A DNA stretch of 64,000 bases, taken from contig NZ_OY726395.1 of assembly GCF_963378085.1 (NCBI RefSeq), positions 496,001 through 560,000 of the forward strand. The letters are read 5' to 3'. Of the stretch, positions 29,208 through 37,196 are shown piece by piece. Origin of the DNA: Mycolicibacterium sp. MU0050 (GTDB lineage Bacteria > Actinomycetota > Actinomycetes > Mycobacteriales > Mycobacteriaceae). The translations under genes were made by a program, and so were the position numbers. How positions within the stretch are numbered: position 1 is the first letter of the stretch; every line of letters begins with the position of its first letter. The notes beneath the pieces were generated by a model. It saw only the letters and a program-made list of their open reading frames with translations, did not search any database and was not told where the DNA came from.

Positions 29208-29218
29208 GGTGCGCCTCT

Positions 29219-30211
29219 CTAGAGGTGGTGCTTGAACGAGTCGTAGTCGGCGTCCGGTTCGCCGGTGGGCCGGAAGTAGTCGATGTTGTCGATCCCCGGG
29301 CCCCACTCCTCGCGGGGCTTCCAGACCGCCTCGACGCGCATGCCCATCCGGACGTCGGCCGGATCGATGTCGGTGACCAGGTGCAGGAACGGGATGTCCG
29401 CGCCGTCGAGCAGCACGTAGGCCGCGACATAAGGCGGCTTGATGCGCTGCCCGGCGAACGGGATGTTGATCACCGCGAACGTGGTCACGATGCCCTTGTC
29501 CGGCAGTTCGACGAGTTCGTCGAGGGTCTGCCCGGTCTTCGGGTCGGCCTCGCGCGCCGGGAAGTACACCGGTCCGTCCGGGCCGCGGCGGGCACCGACG
29601 AGCCGGCCTTCCTGCAGGGCGCGCAGGTAGGCACTTTCCGGCCGGGACGCGCTGTGCTGGATCTCCACCTCGATGGGGGTGACGAGCATCGTCACGGGTT
29701 CCTGGTCACCGGCTGCGGCCGGGGCCGCCTCGGGCTCGTCGCCCAGGGCGAAGTAGGCGATGTCGGTGATGGCGCCGACGGGCTCGTCGACCCAGTGCGC
29801 ATGGACCCGCGCGCCGGTGCTGATGTCGTCGGGGGACGCGACGTCCAGGGCGTGCAACAGCGTGGTGTCCGCGCCGTCGAGTTTGATCAGCGCCCAGGCG
29901 AAGGGGCGATCCAGGGGTTGCCCGGCCACCGGCTCGGGCACCCACACCCACGACACGACGGTGCCCACGCTGGACACCGGTACGATCTCGCTCAACCGCT
30001 CATAGGTGACGGGGTCGTATTCGGCCGGTGGCACGTGCACCCGGCCGTCGGATCCGCGGATGCCGACGATGCGGCGCTCGCGCAGTGCGGTGAAGAACTG
30101 ACCGAGGACCGGCCCGACTGAACGGGTGTAGTCAAAGGACAGCTTCAGCGGTGCGGACAGCGGCGGCTCATGGTCATCGATCAGCGACGGGCTGCTCTGA
30201 CTGGCGTTCAC
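29219..30211 (-). CDS. Tandem DUF35 OB-fold protein, partner of Ltp3/Ltp4 (Rv3521-like)
   Basis: 330 aa from a GTG at 30211. The longer ATG at 30247 is rejected because the KstR-like operator (30221-30234) would then be coding. Two DUF35 units are visible: residues about 40-140 (FFTALRERRIVGIRGSDGRV ... GTVVSWVWVPEP ... FAWALIKLDGADTTLLHAL) and about 190-320 (YLRALQEGRLVGARRGPDGP ... GIVTTFAVINIPF ... VAAYVLLDGADIPFLHLV). Neither has the CxxC zinc-ribbon cysteines common in DUF35 proteins. DUF35 proteins stabilise thiolase-like Ltp aldolases and shape the CoA-substrate site. First gene of the DUF35-ltp4-ltp3 operon. Confidence 0.85.
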   Translation of the reverse strand: MNASQSSPSLIDDHEPPLSAPLKLSFDYTRSVGPVLGQFFTALRERRIVGIRGSDGRVHVPPAEYDPVTYERLSEIVPVSSVGTVVSWVWVPEPVAGQPLDRPFAWALIKLDGADTTLLHALDVASPDDISTGARVHAHWVDEPVGAITDIAYFALGDEPEAAPAAAGDQEPVTMLVTPIEVEIQHSASRPESAYLRALQEGRLVGARRGPDGPVYFPAREADPKTGQTLDELVELPDKGIVTTFAVINIPFAGQRIKPPYVAAYVLLDGADIPFLHLVTDIDPADVRMGMRVEAVWKPREEWGPGIDNIDYFRPTGEPDADYDSFKHHL

Positions 30212-30220
30212 GGCATCGAG

Positions 30221-30234
30221 TAGAACAGGTTCTA
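30221..30234. promoter_or_regulatory. KstR-like operator for the DUF35-ltp4-ltp3 operon
   Basis: tagaacaggttcta fits TnnAACnnGTTnnA and its 5-bp outer arms are perfectly palindromic (tagaa/ttcta). It ends 9 nt before the chosen GTG of the DUF35 gene and 65 nt before the divergent F420-type oxidoreductase gene, so it could serve both. The short distance implies a leaderless or near-leaderless leftward transcript. Confidence 0.8.
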
Positions 30235-30299
30235 AGAATCGTGGCAAGAACGGGTCGGCAACACCCGGGACGGCACTAGGGAAAGTTGGGTCGGATCCG

Positions 30300-31331
30300 A
30301 TGAAGCTGGGTTTGCAACTGGGCTACTGGGGCGCGCAGCCGCCCACCAACCACGCCGAACTCGTCGCGGCCGCCGAGGACGCCGGCTTCGACACCGTCTT
30401 CACCGCCGAGGCGTGGGGTTCGGATGCCTACACGCCGCTGGCGTGGTGGGGGCGGGAGACCACCCGGATGCGGCTGGGCACGTCGGTGATCCAGCTGTCC
30501 GCGCGCACCCCCACGGCCTGCGCGATGGCAGCCCTGACCTTGGATCACCTCTCGGGTGGCCGGCACATCCTCGGGTTGGGCGTCTCGGGCCCGCAGGTGG
30601 TGGAGGGCTGGTACGGCCAGCGCTTCCCCAAGCCGCTGGCGCGGACCCGCGAATACATCGACATCATCCGGCAGGTGTGGGCGCGCGAGGCGCCGGTGAC
30701 CAGCCCCGGACCGCACTACCCGTTGCCGCTGTCGGGGGAGGGCACTACCGGCCTGGGTAAGGCGCTCAAGCCGATCACCCACCCGCGGCGCGCCGACATC
30801 CCGATCATGCTCGGTGCCGAGGGCCCCAAGAATGTGGCGCTGGCGGCCGAGATCTGCGACGGGTGGCTGCCGATCTTCTACAGCCCGCGGCTGGCGCCGA
30901 TGTACAACGAGTGGCTCGACGAGGGCTTCGCCCGGCCCGGGGCTCGCCGGACCCGCGAGGACTTCGAGATCTGCGCGACCGCGCAGGTGGTGGTGACCGA
31001 TGATCGGCCGGCCGTGCTGGAGTTGATCAAGCCGCATCTGGCGCTCTACATGGGCGGCATGGGCGCCGAGGACACGAACTTCCACGCCGACGTGTACCGC
31101 CGGATGGGCTACAGCGACGTCGTGGACGAGGTGACCCGGCTGTTCCGCTCCGACCGGAAGGACGAGGCGGCGAAGGTCATTCCCGACGAGCTGGTCGACG
31201 ACGCCGCCATCGTCGGTGACATCGACTACGTCCGTAAGCAAATCGCGGCCTGGGAAGCCGCCGGGGTGACCATGATGGTCGTCGGAGCCCGGACAACGGA
31301 GCAGATCCGGGACCTGACCGAGCTGGTGTAA
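30300..31331 (+). CDS. LLM-class F420-dependent oxidoreductase (Rv3520c-like)
   Basis: 343 aa. Luciferase-like monooxygenase fold: N-terminal MKLGLQLGYWG, AEDAGFDTVFTAEAWGSDAYTPLAW, RMRLGTSVIQLSARTPTACA, HLSGGRHILGLGVSGPQVVEGWYG and PIMLGAEGPKNVALAAEICDGWLP. These are the strands and loops of F420-using family members such as mycobacterial F420-dependent dehydrogenases/reductases. It lies divergent from the ltp operon and just before the decarboxylase-like/cyp142 pair. A redox step on a steroid or its side-chain intermediate is likely; the exact substrate is unknown. The small acccc/ggggt dyad after its stop is too weak to call a terminator. Confidence 0.87.
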   Translation: MKLGLQLGYWGAQPPTNHAELVAAAEDAGFDTVFTAEAWGSDAYTPLAWWGRETTRMRLGTSVIQLSARTPTACAMAALTLDHLSGGRHILGLGVSGPQVVEGWYGQRFPKPLARTREYIDIIRQVWAREAPVTSPGPHYPLPLSGEGTTGLGKALKPITHPRRADIPIMLGAEGPKNVALAAEICDGWLPIFYSPRLAPMYNEWLDEGFARPGARRTREDFEICATAQVVVTDDRPAVLELIKPHLALYMGGMGAEDTNFHADVYRRMGYSDVVDEVTRLFRSDRKDEAAKVIPDELVDDAAIVGDIDYVRKQIAAWEAAGVTMMVVGARTTEQIRDLTELV

Positions 31332-31360
31332 CCCCTGCGGCGGGGGTGGTTGCCTGTTTC

Positions 31361-31378
31361 TAGAACGCGTTCTAGATT
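31361..31378 (+). promoter_or_regulatory. KstR-like operator overlapping the -10 of the decarboxylase-like/cyp142 unit
   Basis: tagaacgcgttcta at 31361-31374 fits the KstR consensus. TAGATT at 31373-31378 begins within the operator and fits a -10; about 5-7 nt later lie GTG (31384) and ATG (31387). The transcript is therefore probably leaderless. Confidence 0.8.
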
Positions 31379-31386
31379 GGGACGTG

Positions 31387-32118
31387 ATGACCGACACACT
31401 TGGCTCCACCCACACGATCCAGGGGACCGTGCTGACGATGCCGGTGCGCATCCGCACGGCCGACACCCACGTCGCCATGTTCTCGGTGCCGGCCGCGGCC
31501 GCGCAGCGCATGATCGACTACAGCGGGCTGCGGGTGTGCGAGCACCTGCCGGGGCGGGCCGTCACCATGCTGATGCTGGTCCGCTACATCGACGGCGATC
31601 TCGGCAAGTACCACGAGTTCGGCACCGCGGTGATGGTCAACCCGCCGGGGTCGACGGCGAAAGGGCCCCGGGCGCTGGCGTCGGCCGCCGCGTTCATCCA
31701 TCACCTGCCGGTCAATCAGGGCTTCACGCTGGAAGCCGGCCGGCAGATCTGGGGCTTCCCGAAGATCATGGCGGACTTCACGGTGCGGGAGTCGCGAACG
31801 TTCGACTTCGACGTCTCCGAGGGCGGCGCCTTGATCGCGGGCATCGAATTCCGGCCGGGGCTGCCGGTCCCGTCGTCGTTCACCGCCAAGCCTCAGGTCT
31901 TGACCACCTACAGCCACACCGGAGGGGTCACCCGTGAAATCCCTTGGGAGATGAGGAATTCCGGGATGCGGGCCCGCCCGGGTGGGGCCCGGTTGCGGCT
32001 CGGTGCGCACCCGTACGCCGATGAACTGCGCGCGCTCGGTCTGCCCAAACGGCCGTTCGCCAGCCAATCTTCTGCCAATGTCGAGATGACCTTCGGCGAC
32101 GCCACCGAGATCCGCTGA
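31387..32118 (+). CDS. Acetoacetate decarboxylase-like protein (Rv3519-like)
   Basis: 243 aa from ATG 31387; a GTG immediately before (31384) is equally placed relative to the promoter. It shows the acetoacetate-decarboxylase fold: DGDLGKYHEFGTAVMVNPP, FIHHLPVNQGFTLEAGRQIWGFPKIMADF (the Lys in FPK is at the family's Schiff-base position), and a C-terminal beta region. The decarboxylase reaction itself is not certain, since many actinobacterial members are uncharacterised and may act as hydratases or aldolases. Its place in a KstR-type unit with cyp142, 24 nt downstream, points to sterol side-chain catabolism. Confidence 0.82.
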   Translation: MTDTLGSTHTIQGTVLTMPVRIRTADTHVAMFSVPAAAAQRMIDYSGLRVCEHLPGRAVTMLMLVRYIDGDLGKYHEFGTAVMVNPPGSTAKGPRALASAAAFIHHLPVNQGFTLEAGRQIWGFPKIMADFTVRESRTFDFDVSEGGALIAGIEFRPGLPVPSSFTAKPQVLTTYSHTGGVTREIPWEMRNSGMRARPGGARLRLGAHPYADELRALGLPKRPFASQSSANVEMTFGDATEIR

Positions 32119-32142
32119 CTGGGCAAGGGAGTAGGGAGACCG

Positions 32143-33339
32143 ATGACTGCCACCATCCTCGACGTCGACCTGACCGACGGCACCTTCTACGCCGACGGCG
32201 GCGCCCGGGAGGCCTACAAGTGGATGCGCGCCAACCAGCCGGTGTTCCGCGACCGCAACGGCCTGGCCGCGGCCACCACGTATCAGGCCGTGCTGGACGC
32301 CGAACGCAATCCCGAGGTGTTCTCCAGCACCGGTGGCATCCGGCCCGATCAGCCGGGCATGCCGTACATGATCGACATGGACGACCCCGCGCATCTGTTG
32401 CGCCGCAAGCTCGTCAACGCCGGTTTCACCCGCAAGCGGGTGATGGACAAGCTGCCGTCGATCGAGCGGTTGTGTGACACGCTCATCGACTCGGTCATCG
32501 AGGCCGGCGAATGCGACTACGTGCGCAGCATCGCTGCGCCGCTGCCGATGGCCGTCATCGGGGACATGCTCGGGGTGCTGCCCGAGGAGCGCGAGATGCT
32601 GCTGACCTGGTCCGACGACCTGGTCTGCGGGTTGAGTTCGCATCTGGACGAGTCGGCCGTCACCAAGCTGATGGAGACGTTCGCCGCGTACACCGCGTTC
32701 ACCATGGACGTCATCGCCAAGCGTCGCGCCGAACCCACCGAAGACCTGTTCTCCGTGCTGGTCAACGCCGAGGTCGAGGGCCAGAAGCTCTCCGACGACG
32801 AGATCGTCATGGAGACGCTGCTGATCCTCATCGGCGGCGACGAGACCACCCGGCACACGCTCTCCGGCGGCACCGAGGCGCTGCTGCGGCACCCCGATCA
32901 GTGGGAACAGGTGGTGGCCAACCCCGATCTGCTCCCCGATGCGATCGAGGAGATGCTCCGCTGGACCTCGCCGGTGAAGAACATGTGTCGCACGCTGACT
33001 CAGGACATCGACTTCCACGGCACCGAGCTCAAGGCCGGCGAGAAGATCATGCTGATGTTCGAATCGGCGAACTTCGACGAGACCGTCTTCGAGGACCCCG
33101 ACAACTTCCGCATCGACCGGAATCCGAACAGCCACCTGGCGTTTGGCTTCGGCACGCACTTCTGCATGGGCAATCAGCTGGCGCGTCTGGAGCTGAAGCT
33201 GATGCTGTCGCGGGTCATCGCTCGGATGCCGGACCTGCGGTTGGCCGACGAGAACCGCTTGCCGCTGCGGCCGGCCAACTTCGTCAGCGGGCTCGAGGAG
33301 ATGCCGGTGGTGTTCACCCCGGGCCCACGCCTCGGCTGA
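32143..33339 (+). CDS. cyp142: Cytochrome P450 CYP142, steroid C26/27-monooxygenase
   Basis: 398 aa. I-helix oxygen-activation motif GGDETTRH (231-238), K-helix EEMLRWTSP, and heme-thiolate loop FGFGTHFCMGNQLAR with Cys341. Full family length. CYP142 and CYP125 oxidise the terminal methyl of cholesterol/cholestenone to the carboxylate, providing the substrate for CoA ligation by FadD-type enzymes. No CYP125 is in this window. FdxD, encoded at 44132, is a plausible electron donor. Expression is likely driven from the KstR-like promoter at 31361 through the decarboxylase-like gene. Confidence 0.94.
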   Translation: MTATILDVDLTDGTFYADGGAREAYKWMRANQPVFRDRNGLAAATTYQAVLDAERNPEVFSSTGGIRPDQPGMPYMIDMDDPAHLLRRKLVNAGFTRKRVMDKLPSIERLCDTLIDSVIEAGECDYVRSIAAPLPMAVIGDMLGVLPEEREMLLTWSDDLVCGLSSHLDESAVTKLMETFAAYTAFTMDVIAKRRAEPTEDLFSVLVNAEVEGQKLSDDEIVMETLLILIGGDETTRHTLSGGTEALLRHPDQWEQVVANPDLLPDAIEEMLRWTSPVKNMCRTLTQDIDFHGTELKAGEKIMLMFESANFDETVFEDPDNFRIDRNPNSHLAFGFGTHFCMGNQLARLELKLMLSRVIARMPDLRLADENRLPLRPANFVSGLEEMPVVFTPGPRLG

Positions 33340-33409
33340 GGGCGCTCTGGGTGTCCCGTCGGGCTCGGCAGCCTCCGGGGCGAGGCTTGTGGCGAGATTG
33401 CCGCCGACA

Positions 33410-33455
33410 CTGCGGTTTCGTACGCGGCGCGCCGCTGCAGCGGACGATTTCGCAG
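33410..33455 (+). repeat. 46-bp palindromic repeat, copy 1
   Basis: Imperfect palindrome with a left arm ctgcggtttcgtacgc and right arm gcggacgatttcgcag around a GC-rich centre. It lies in the gap between cyp142 and the DUF559 gene and matches copy 2 (33513-33558) at about 39 of 46 positions by eye. Confidence 0.7.
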
Positions 33456-33466
33456 CTTCGCGAGGG

Positions 33467-34432
33467 CTATTCGTAGCCAGGGCTGGTTGGCGCGGAGCGA
33501 CCGTCGTCGACATTGCCGTTTCCTTCGCGGCGCGCCGCTGCGGCGGACGAATACGCAGGTTCACCACGTCTTGGGCAGCCGCGGGCGATCAAGGCCGCTC
33601 CCACCCGTTCGATGACCACTCGTGGGGTGTTGTGCAACATCCCGGCGGTCACTCGGATGTCCATCCACCCGAGCTCCGGTAACCGGGCGTAGCGCTCGAC
33701 ATCCCAGGTTCGCTGGCGTGAATCCGTCCAATGGTGGGCGCCGTCGAAGTCGACCCCGACGCCGAACTCTCGCCAGCCGAAATCAAGACGCGCGAATACC
33801 ACGCCGAACTCGTCGCGAACCTCGATTTGGGTCTCGGGCGGTGGAAATCCGGCTTGCACCAGCAGCACTCGTGTCAGCGACTCGTACGGTGACTCGGCTC
33901 CGTCGTCGACCAAGGCCAAAGTTTCCCGCAACTGCCGCAAACCTCGGACACCCGGATGCGCGGCCATGACGGCCTCGACGTCGGCGACTTTGTTGCCAGT
34001 TGCGTTCAGTAGCGCGTCGATGCGTTGCACGCCCTCGACGAGGGGCAGGCGTCTGCCGAGATCGAATGCCGTACGAGCCGGGGTGGTGGCGCGCATGCCG
34101 GCAACCACACCGATCTCGGTGATCGGCAAGTGATCGTTGTAGACCGTGATCCCGGCCGGCGCGCGAAGGTTGCGATGGACCAGTTCGGCCGGCAGGCCCG
34201 CTTTCACCCATTTCGCACCGAGCGTCGCCGAGGCGGACAGCCCGGCCAGCACGCCCTGGCGCCGCGACCACAACCAGGCTGCTTTGGCTCGCTGCCTCGC
34301 GGACAGTTCGACCCCGCGCGGAACCCAGACGCCCGGGTAGACGCCGCTGTAAAGTCGGCGCAGCTCGCGCGGAGTCAGCTCACCGTTCGCCACCGCCTCC
34401 GCGGCGCGAAATGGCCATTCGGGCATGGACAT
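33467..34432 (-). CDS. DUF559 (PD-(D/E)XK endonuclease-like) protein with AbiEi-like N-terminus
   Basis: 321 aa from ATG 34432; an ATG at 34426 also fits. N-terminal residues about 1-75 resemble the winged-helix AbiEi antitoxin-type domain (GELTPRELRRLYSGVYPGV, LSARQRAKAAW). The C-terminal domain (about 190-290) has the Vsr/DUF559 nuclease pattern: ESLTRVLLVQAGF, VFARLDFGW, VGVDFDGAHHW, plus RYARLPELGW. The last ~30 residues are low-complexity and encoded across palindrome copy 2. It interrupts an otherwise steroid-dedicated region between cyp142 and echA19 and has no evident role there. In M. tuberculosis a different-looking or related gene (Rv3517) may occupy this slot; I could not compare them. 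Function unknown. Confidence 0.75.
   Translation of the reverse strand: MSMPEWPFRAAEAVANGELTPRELRRLYSGVYPGVWVPRGVELSARQRAKAAWLWSRRQGVLAGLSASATLGAKWVKAGLPAELVHRNLRAPAGITVYNDHLPITEIGVVAGMRATTPARTAFDLGRRLPLVEGVQRIDALLNATGNKVADVEAVMAAHPGVRGLRQLRETLALVDDGAESPYESLTRVLLVQAGFPPPETQIEVRDEFGVVFARLDFGWREFGVGVDFDGAHHWTDSRQRTWDVERYARLPELGWMDIRVTAGMLHNTPRVVIERVGAALIARGCPRRGEPAYSSAAAARREGNGNVDDGRSAPTSPGYE
33513..33558 (+). repeat. 46-bp palindromic repeat, copy 2
   Basis: Same orientation as copy 1, 103 bp further on, inside the 3' end of the DUF559 gene. The right arm gcggacgaatacgcag is well kept and the left arm (ttgccgtttccttcgc) has decayed. Confidence 0.7.
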
Positions 34433-34571
34433 GCCGGGGATGTTTGCAGCCTCGGCGCGTCGGGGCGGACCGTCATCCACAGCTCTGGCAGCAGGCGCGG
34501 CACGCTCATCAGACGCCGCGGACCGCGCGCCGAACCAGCAGGTACGGCCAACCGTGCCTGCCACCGCGAGA

Positions 34572-34617
34572 CTGCGTATTCCTCCGCCCCAGCGGCGTGT
34601 TGCGGACGAAACCGCAG
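34572..34617 (-). repeat. 46-bp palindromic repeat, copy 3 (inverted)
   Basis: Reverse-complement copy of the element at 33410, about 37 of 46 positions matching by eye, located beyond the 5' end of the DUF559 gene. With copies 1 and 2 it brackets that gene. The rest of the 225-bp gap between the DUF559 gene and echA19 shows no further feature. Confidence 0.7.
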
Positions 34618-34657
34618 GGTCGAGCCGGAGGTGGCCGGCGAAGAAGCCCCGGCCGGA

Positions 34658-35464
34658 TCACTTCATCTGGAAGTTCGGCTTGCGCTTCTCGGCGAACGCG
34701 CGGGGGCCTTCCTTGGAGTCCTCGGACAAGAACACCGGGATGCCGTTCTTGGTATCGGGGATGAAGGCCTCGTTCTCGTGCATGCCCTCGGTCTCGCGAA
34801 TGGTCTTGAGGATGGCCTGCACGGCCAGCGGCCCGTTGTTGTTGATGGTTTCGGCGATCTCGAGCGCCTTGTCCAACGCCGAACCGTCCGGCACCACGTG
34901 GCCGATCAGGCCGAACTCCCGGGCTTCCGCGGCGGTGATGTGTCGGCCGGTCAGCAGGATGTCGCACGCGATCGTGTAGGGGATCTGCCGGACCAGGCGC
35001 ACCGCGGAACCGCCCATCGGGTACAGGCTCCACTTGGCCTCCGACACGCCGAATTTGGCGCTCTCGCCGGCGACCCGGATGTCGGTGCCCTGCAGGATCT
35101 CGGTGCCACCGGCGATCGCGGCGCCCTCGACGGCGGCGATCAACGGCTTGGTCAGCCGGCGGCCCTTGAGCAGGCCGTCGATCCGCGTCGGGTCGTAGCC
35201 GGCCTTGAAGGTGTCCCCGGGCGCCTGCTTGTTGGCGTTCTTCAGGTCCATGCCCGCGCAGAACGCGCCGCCGGCGCCGGTCAGGATGCAACTCCGGATC
35301 TCCGGATCGTTGTCGACACGGTCCCAGGCCTCGACCATTATCGAGAGCATCTCGCCCGTCAGGGCGTTCTTGCGCTCCGGCCGGTTCATCGTGACGATCA
35401 ACGTGTGTCCGCGCTGCTCAACCAGCGCGTGAGGCTGTTCGGTGGCGCTCTCAGCGTCGCTCAC
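34658..35464 (-). CDS. echA19: Steroid enoyl-CoA hydratase EchA19
   Basis: 268 aa from a GTG at 35464 ([17 protein letters not shown]); longer upstream codons would run through the KstR-like site. Crotonase-fold motifs are [11 protein letters not shown], the oxyanion-hole segment [34 protein letters not shown], and the catalytic-Glu region [18 protein letters not shown]. EchA19 hydrates C22-C23/C24-type steroid enoyl-CoAs in side-chain beta-oxidation. Divergent from fadD19 with one KstR-like site between, the same pairing known in M. tuberculosis (Rv3515c-Rv3516). Confidence 0.92.
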   Translation of the reverse strand: MSDAESATEQPHALVEQRGHTLIVTMNRPERKNALTGEMLSIMVEAWDRVDNDPEIRSCILTGAGGAFCAGMDLKNANKQAPGDTFKAGYDPTRIDGLLKGRRLTKPLIAAVEGAAIAGGTEILQGTDIRVAGESAKFGVSEAKWSLYPMGGSAVRLVRQIPYTIACDILLTGRHITAAEAREFGLIGHVVPDGSALDKALEIAETINNNGPLAVQAILKTIRETEGMHENEAFIPDTKNGIPVFLSEDSKEGPRAFAEKRKPNFQMK

Positions 35465-35509
35465 GAGGGACCCGCCTTCCTGCATCTTTGTCAGAAACTT
35501 GTCTCGAAA

Positions 35510-35527
35510 TGTAACACGTTCTAGTTT
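35510..35527. promoter_or_regulatory. KstR-like operator between echA19 and fadD19
   Basis: 35510-35523 reads tgtaacacgttcta and fits TnnAACnnGTTnnA. The rightward -10 TAGTTT (35522-35527) shares bases with it and would start transcription at about the fadD19 ATG (35535), a leaderless arrangement. The leftward gene echA19 starts 46 nt away. Confidence 0.8.
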
Positions 35528-35534
35528 AGGAGCC

Positions 35535-37196
35535 ATGGCCCTCAACATCGCTGATCTTGCCGAGCACGCCATCGACGCTGTGCCGGACCGGGTCGCCCTA
35601 ATCTGCGGCGACGAACAGCTGACCTACGCCCAACTCGAGGAGCGCGCCAACCGGTTGGCGCATTACCTGCTCGACCAGGGCGTGAAGGAGGACGACAAGG
35701 TCGGCCTGTACTGCCGCAACCGCATCGAGATCGTGATCGGGATGCTGGGCATCGTCAAGGCCGGCGCCATCCTGGTGAACGTCAACTTCCGCTACGTCGA
35801 GGGCGAACTGCGCTACCTGTTCGACAACTCGGACATGGTGGCGCTGATCCACGAGCGGCAGTACTCCGATCGGGTGGCCAACGTGCTGCCGGAGACGCCG
35901 AACGTCAAGACGGTGCTGGTGGTCGAGGACGGCAGCGACGGCGATTACCAGCGCTACGGCGGCGTGGAATTCGAGACCGCGCTGTCGCAGGGATCGCCTG
36001 AACGGGACTTCGGGCCGCGCAGCCAGGACGACATCTACCTGCTCTACACCGGCGGGACCACCGGCTTCCCCAAGGGCGTGATGTGGCGCCACGAGGACAT
36101 CTACCGAGTCCTGTTCGGCGGCACCGACTTTGCGACCGGGGAGCCCATCGCCGACGAGCACGGCCTGGCCCAGCAGGCCAAGGACAATCCGCCGATGATC
36201 CGGCTGCCCATCCCGCCGATGATCCACGGCGCCACGCAGTCGGCCACCTGGATGGCGCTGTTCACCGGCCACACCGTGGTGTTGACGCCGGAGTTCGACG
36301 CCGACCAGATCTGGCAGCTGATCCACGACCACAAGGTCAACCTGCTGTTCTTCACCGGTGACGCGATGGCGCGGCCGCTGCTCGATTCGCTGCTCGCGGC
36401 CCAGGCCGCCGGCAAGGAGTACGACCTGTCCTCGTTGTTCCTGTTGGCCAGCACCGCGGCGCTGTTCTCGACCAGCCTCAAGGAGAAGTTCCTCGAGCTG
36501 CTGCCCAACCGCATCATCACCGACTCGATCGGCTCCTCGGAGACCGGCTTCGGCGGCACCAGCATCGTGGCCAAGGGCGAGTCGCACACCGGTGGCCCGC
36601 GCGTCACCATCGACAAGAACACCGTGGTGCTCGACGACGACGGCAACGAGGTGCAACCTGGTTCGGGCGTCCGGGGCGTGCTCGCCAAGCGAGGCCACAT
36701 TCCCGTCGGCTACTACAAGGACGAGAAGAAGACCGCGGAGACGTTCAAGACGATCAACGGCGTGCGTTACGCCATCCCCGGCGACTACGCCGAGGTCGAG
36801 GCCGACGGCAGCGTGACCATGCTGGGCCGTGGGTCGGTGTCGATCAACAGCGGCGGCGAGAAGATCTACCCCGAGGAGGTCGAGGCCGCGCTCAAGGGGC
36901 ACCCGGACGTGTTCGACGCGCTGGTCGTCGGCGTCCCCGACGAGCGGTTCGGCCAGCACGTCGCCGCGGTGGTGCAACCCCGCGAGGGGACGCGGCCGTC
37001 GCTGACGGACCTGGACGCCGTCGTCCGCGCCGAGATCGCGGGCTACAAGGTGCCCCGCAGTCTCTGGCTGGTCGATGAGGTGAAGCGGTCCCCGGCGGGC
37101 AAGCCCGACTACCGCTGGGCCAAGGAGCAGACCGAGGCGCGCCCCGCCGACGAGGTGCACGCCAACCATGCGGCCACACAGGGAGCGAAAACCTAA
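35535..37196 (+). CDS. fadD19: Steroid-side-chain acyl-CoA synthetase FadD19
   Basis: 553 aa. ANL-superfamily adenylating enzyme with [14 protein letters not shown] (from about 171), the A5-like motif [46 protein letters not shown] and a C-terminal catalytic Lys in [14 protein letters not shown]. FadD19 couples CoA to the carboxylated C26/27 side chain of cholesterol and, in Rhodococcus, is needed for C24-branched sterols. It is followed without a gap by a flavoprotein gene (taa-atg), so both share the KstR-like promoter. Confidence 0.93.
   Translation: MALNIADLAEHAIDAVPDRVALICGDEQLTYAQLEERANRLAHYLLDQGVKEDDKVGLYCRNRIEIVIGMLGIVKAGAILVNVNFRYVEGELRYLFDNSDMVALIHERQYSDRVANVLPETPNVKTVLVVEDGSDGDYQRYGGVEFETALSQGSPERDFGPRSQDDIYLLYTGGTTGFPKGVMWRHEDIYRVLFGGTDFATGEPIADEHGLAQQAKDNPPMIRLPIPPMIHGATQSATWMALFTGHTVVLTPEFDADQIWQLIHDHKVNLLFFTGDAMARPLLDSLLAAQAAGKEYDLSSLFLLASTAALFSTSLKEKFLELLPNRIITDSIGSSETGFGGTSIVAKGESHTGGPRVTIDKNTVVLDDDGNEVQPGSGVRGVLAKRGHIPVGYYKDEKKTAETFKTINGVRYAIPGDYAEVEADGSVTMLGRGSVSINSGGEKIYPEEVEAALKGHPDVFDALVVGVPDERFGQHVAAVVQPREGTRPSLTDLDAVVRAEIAGYKVPRSLWLVDEVKRSPAGKPDYRWAKEQTEARPADEVHANHAATQGAKT

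Noticed and set aside
30212..30247. ATG 30247 start for the DUF35 gene
   Set aside because: It would place the KstR-like operator inside the coding sequence.
31331..31347. acccc/ggggt dyad after the LLM gene as a terminator
   Set aside because: Only 5 bp of stem, no T-run; too weak.
31372..33567. A 731-codon open frame on the minus strand
   Set aside because: Antisense to the decarboxylase-like and cyp142 genes, with no recognisable motif and His/Gly/Arg-biased composition.
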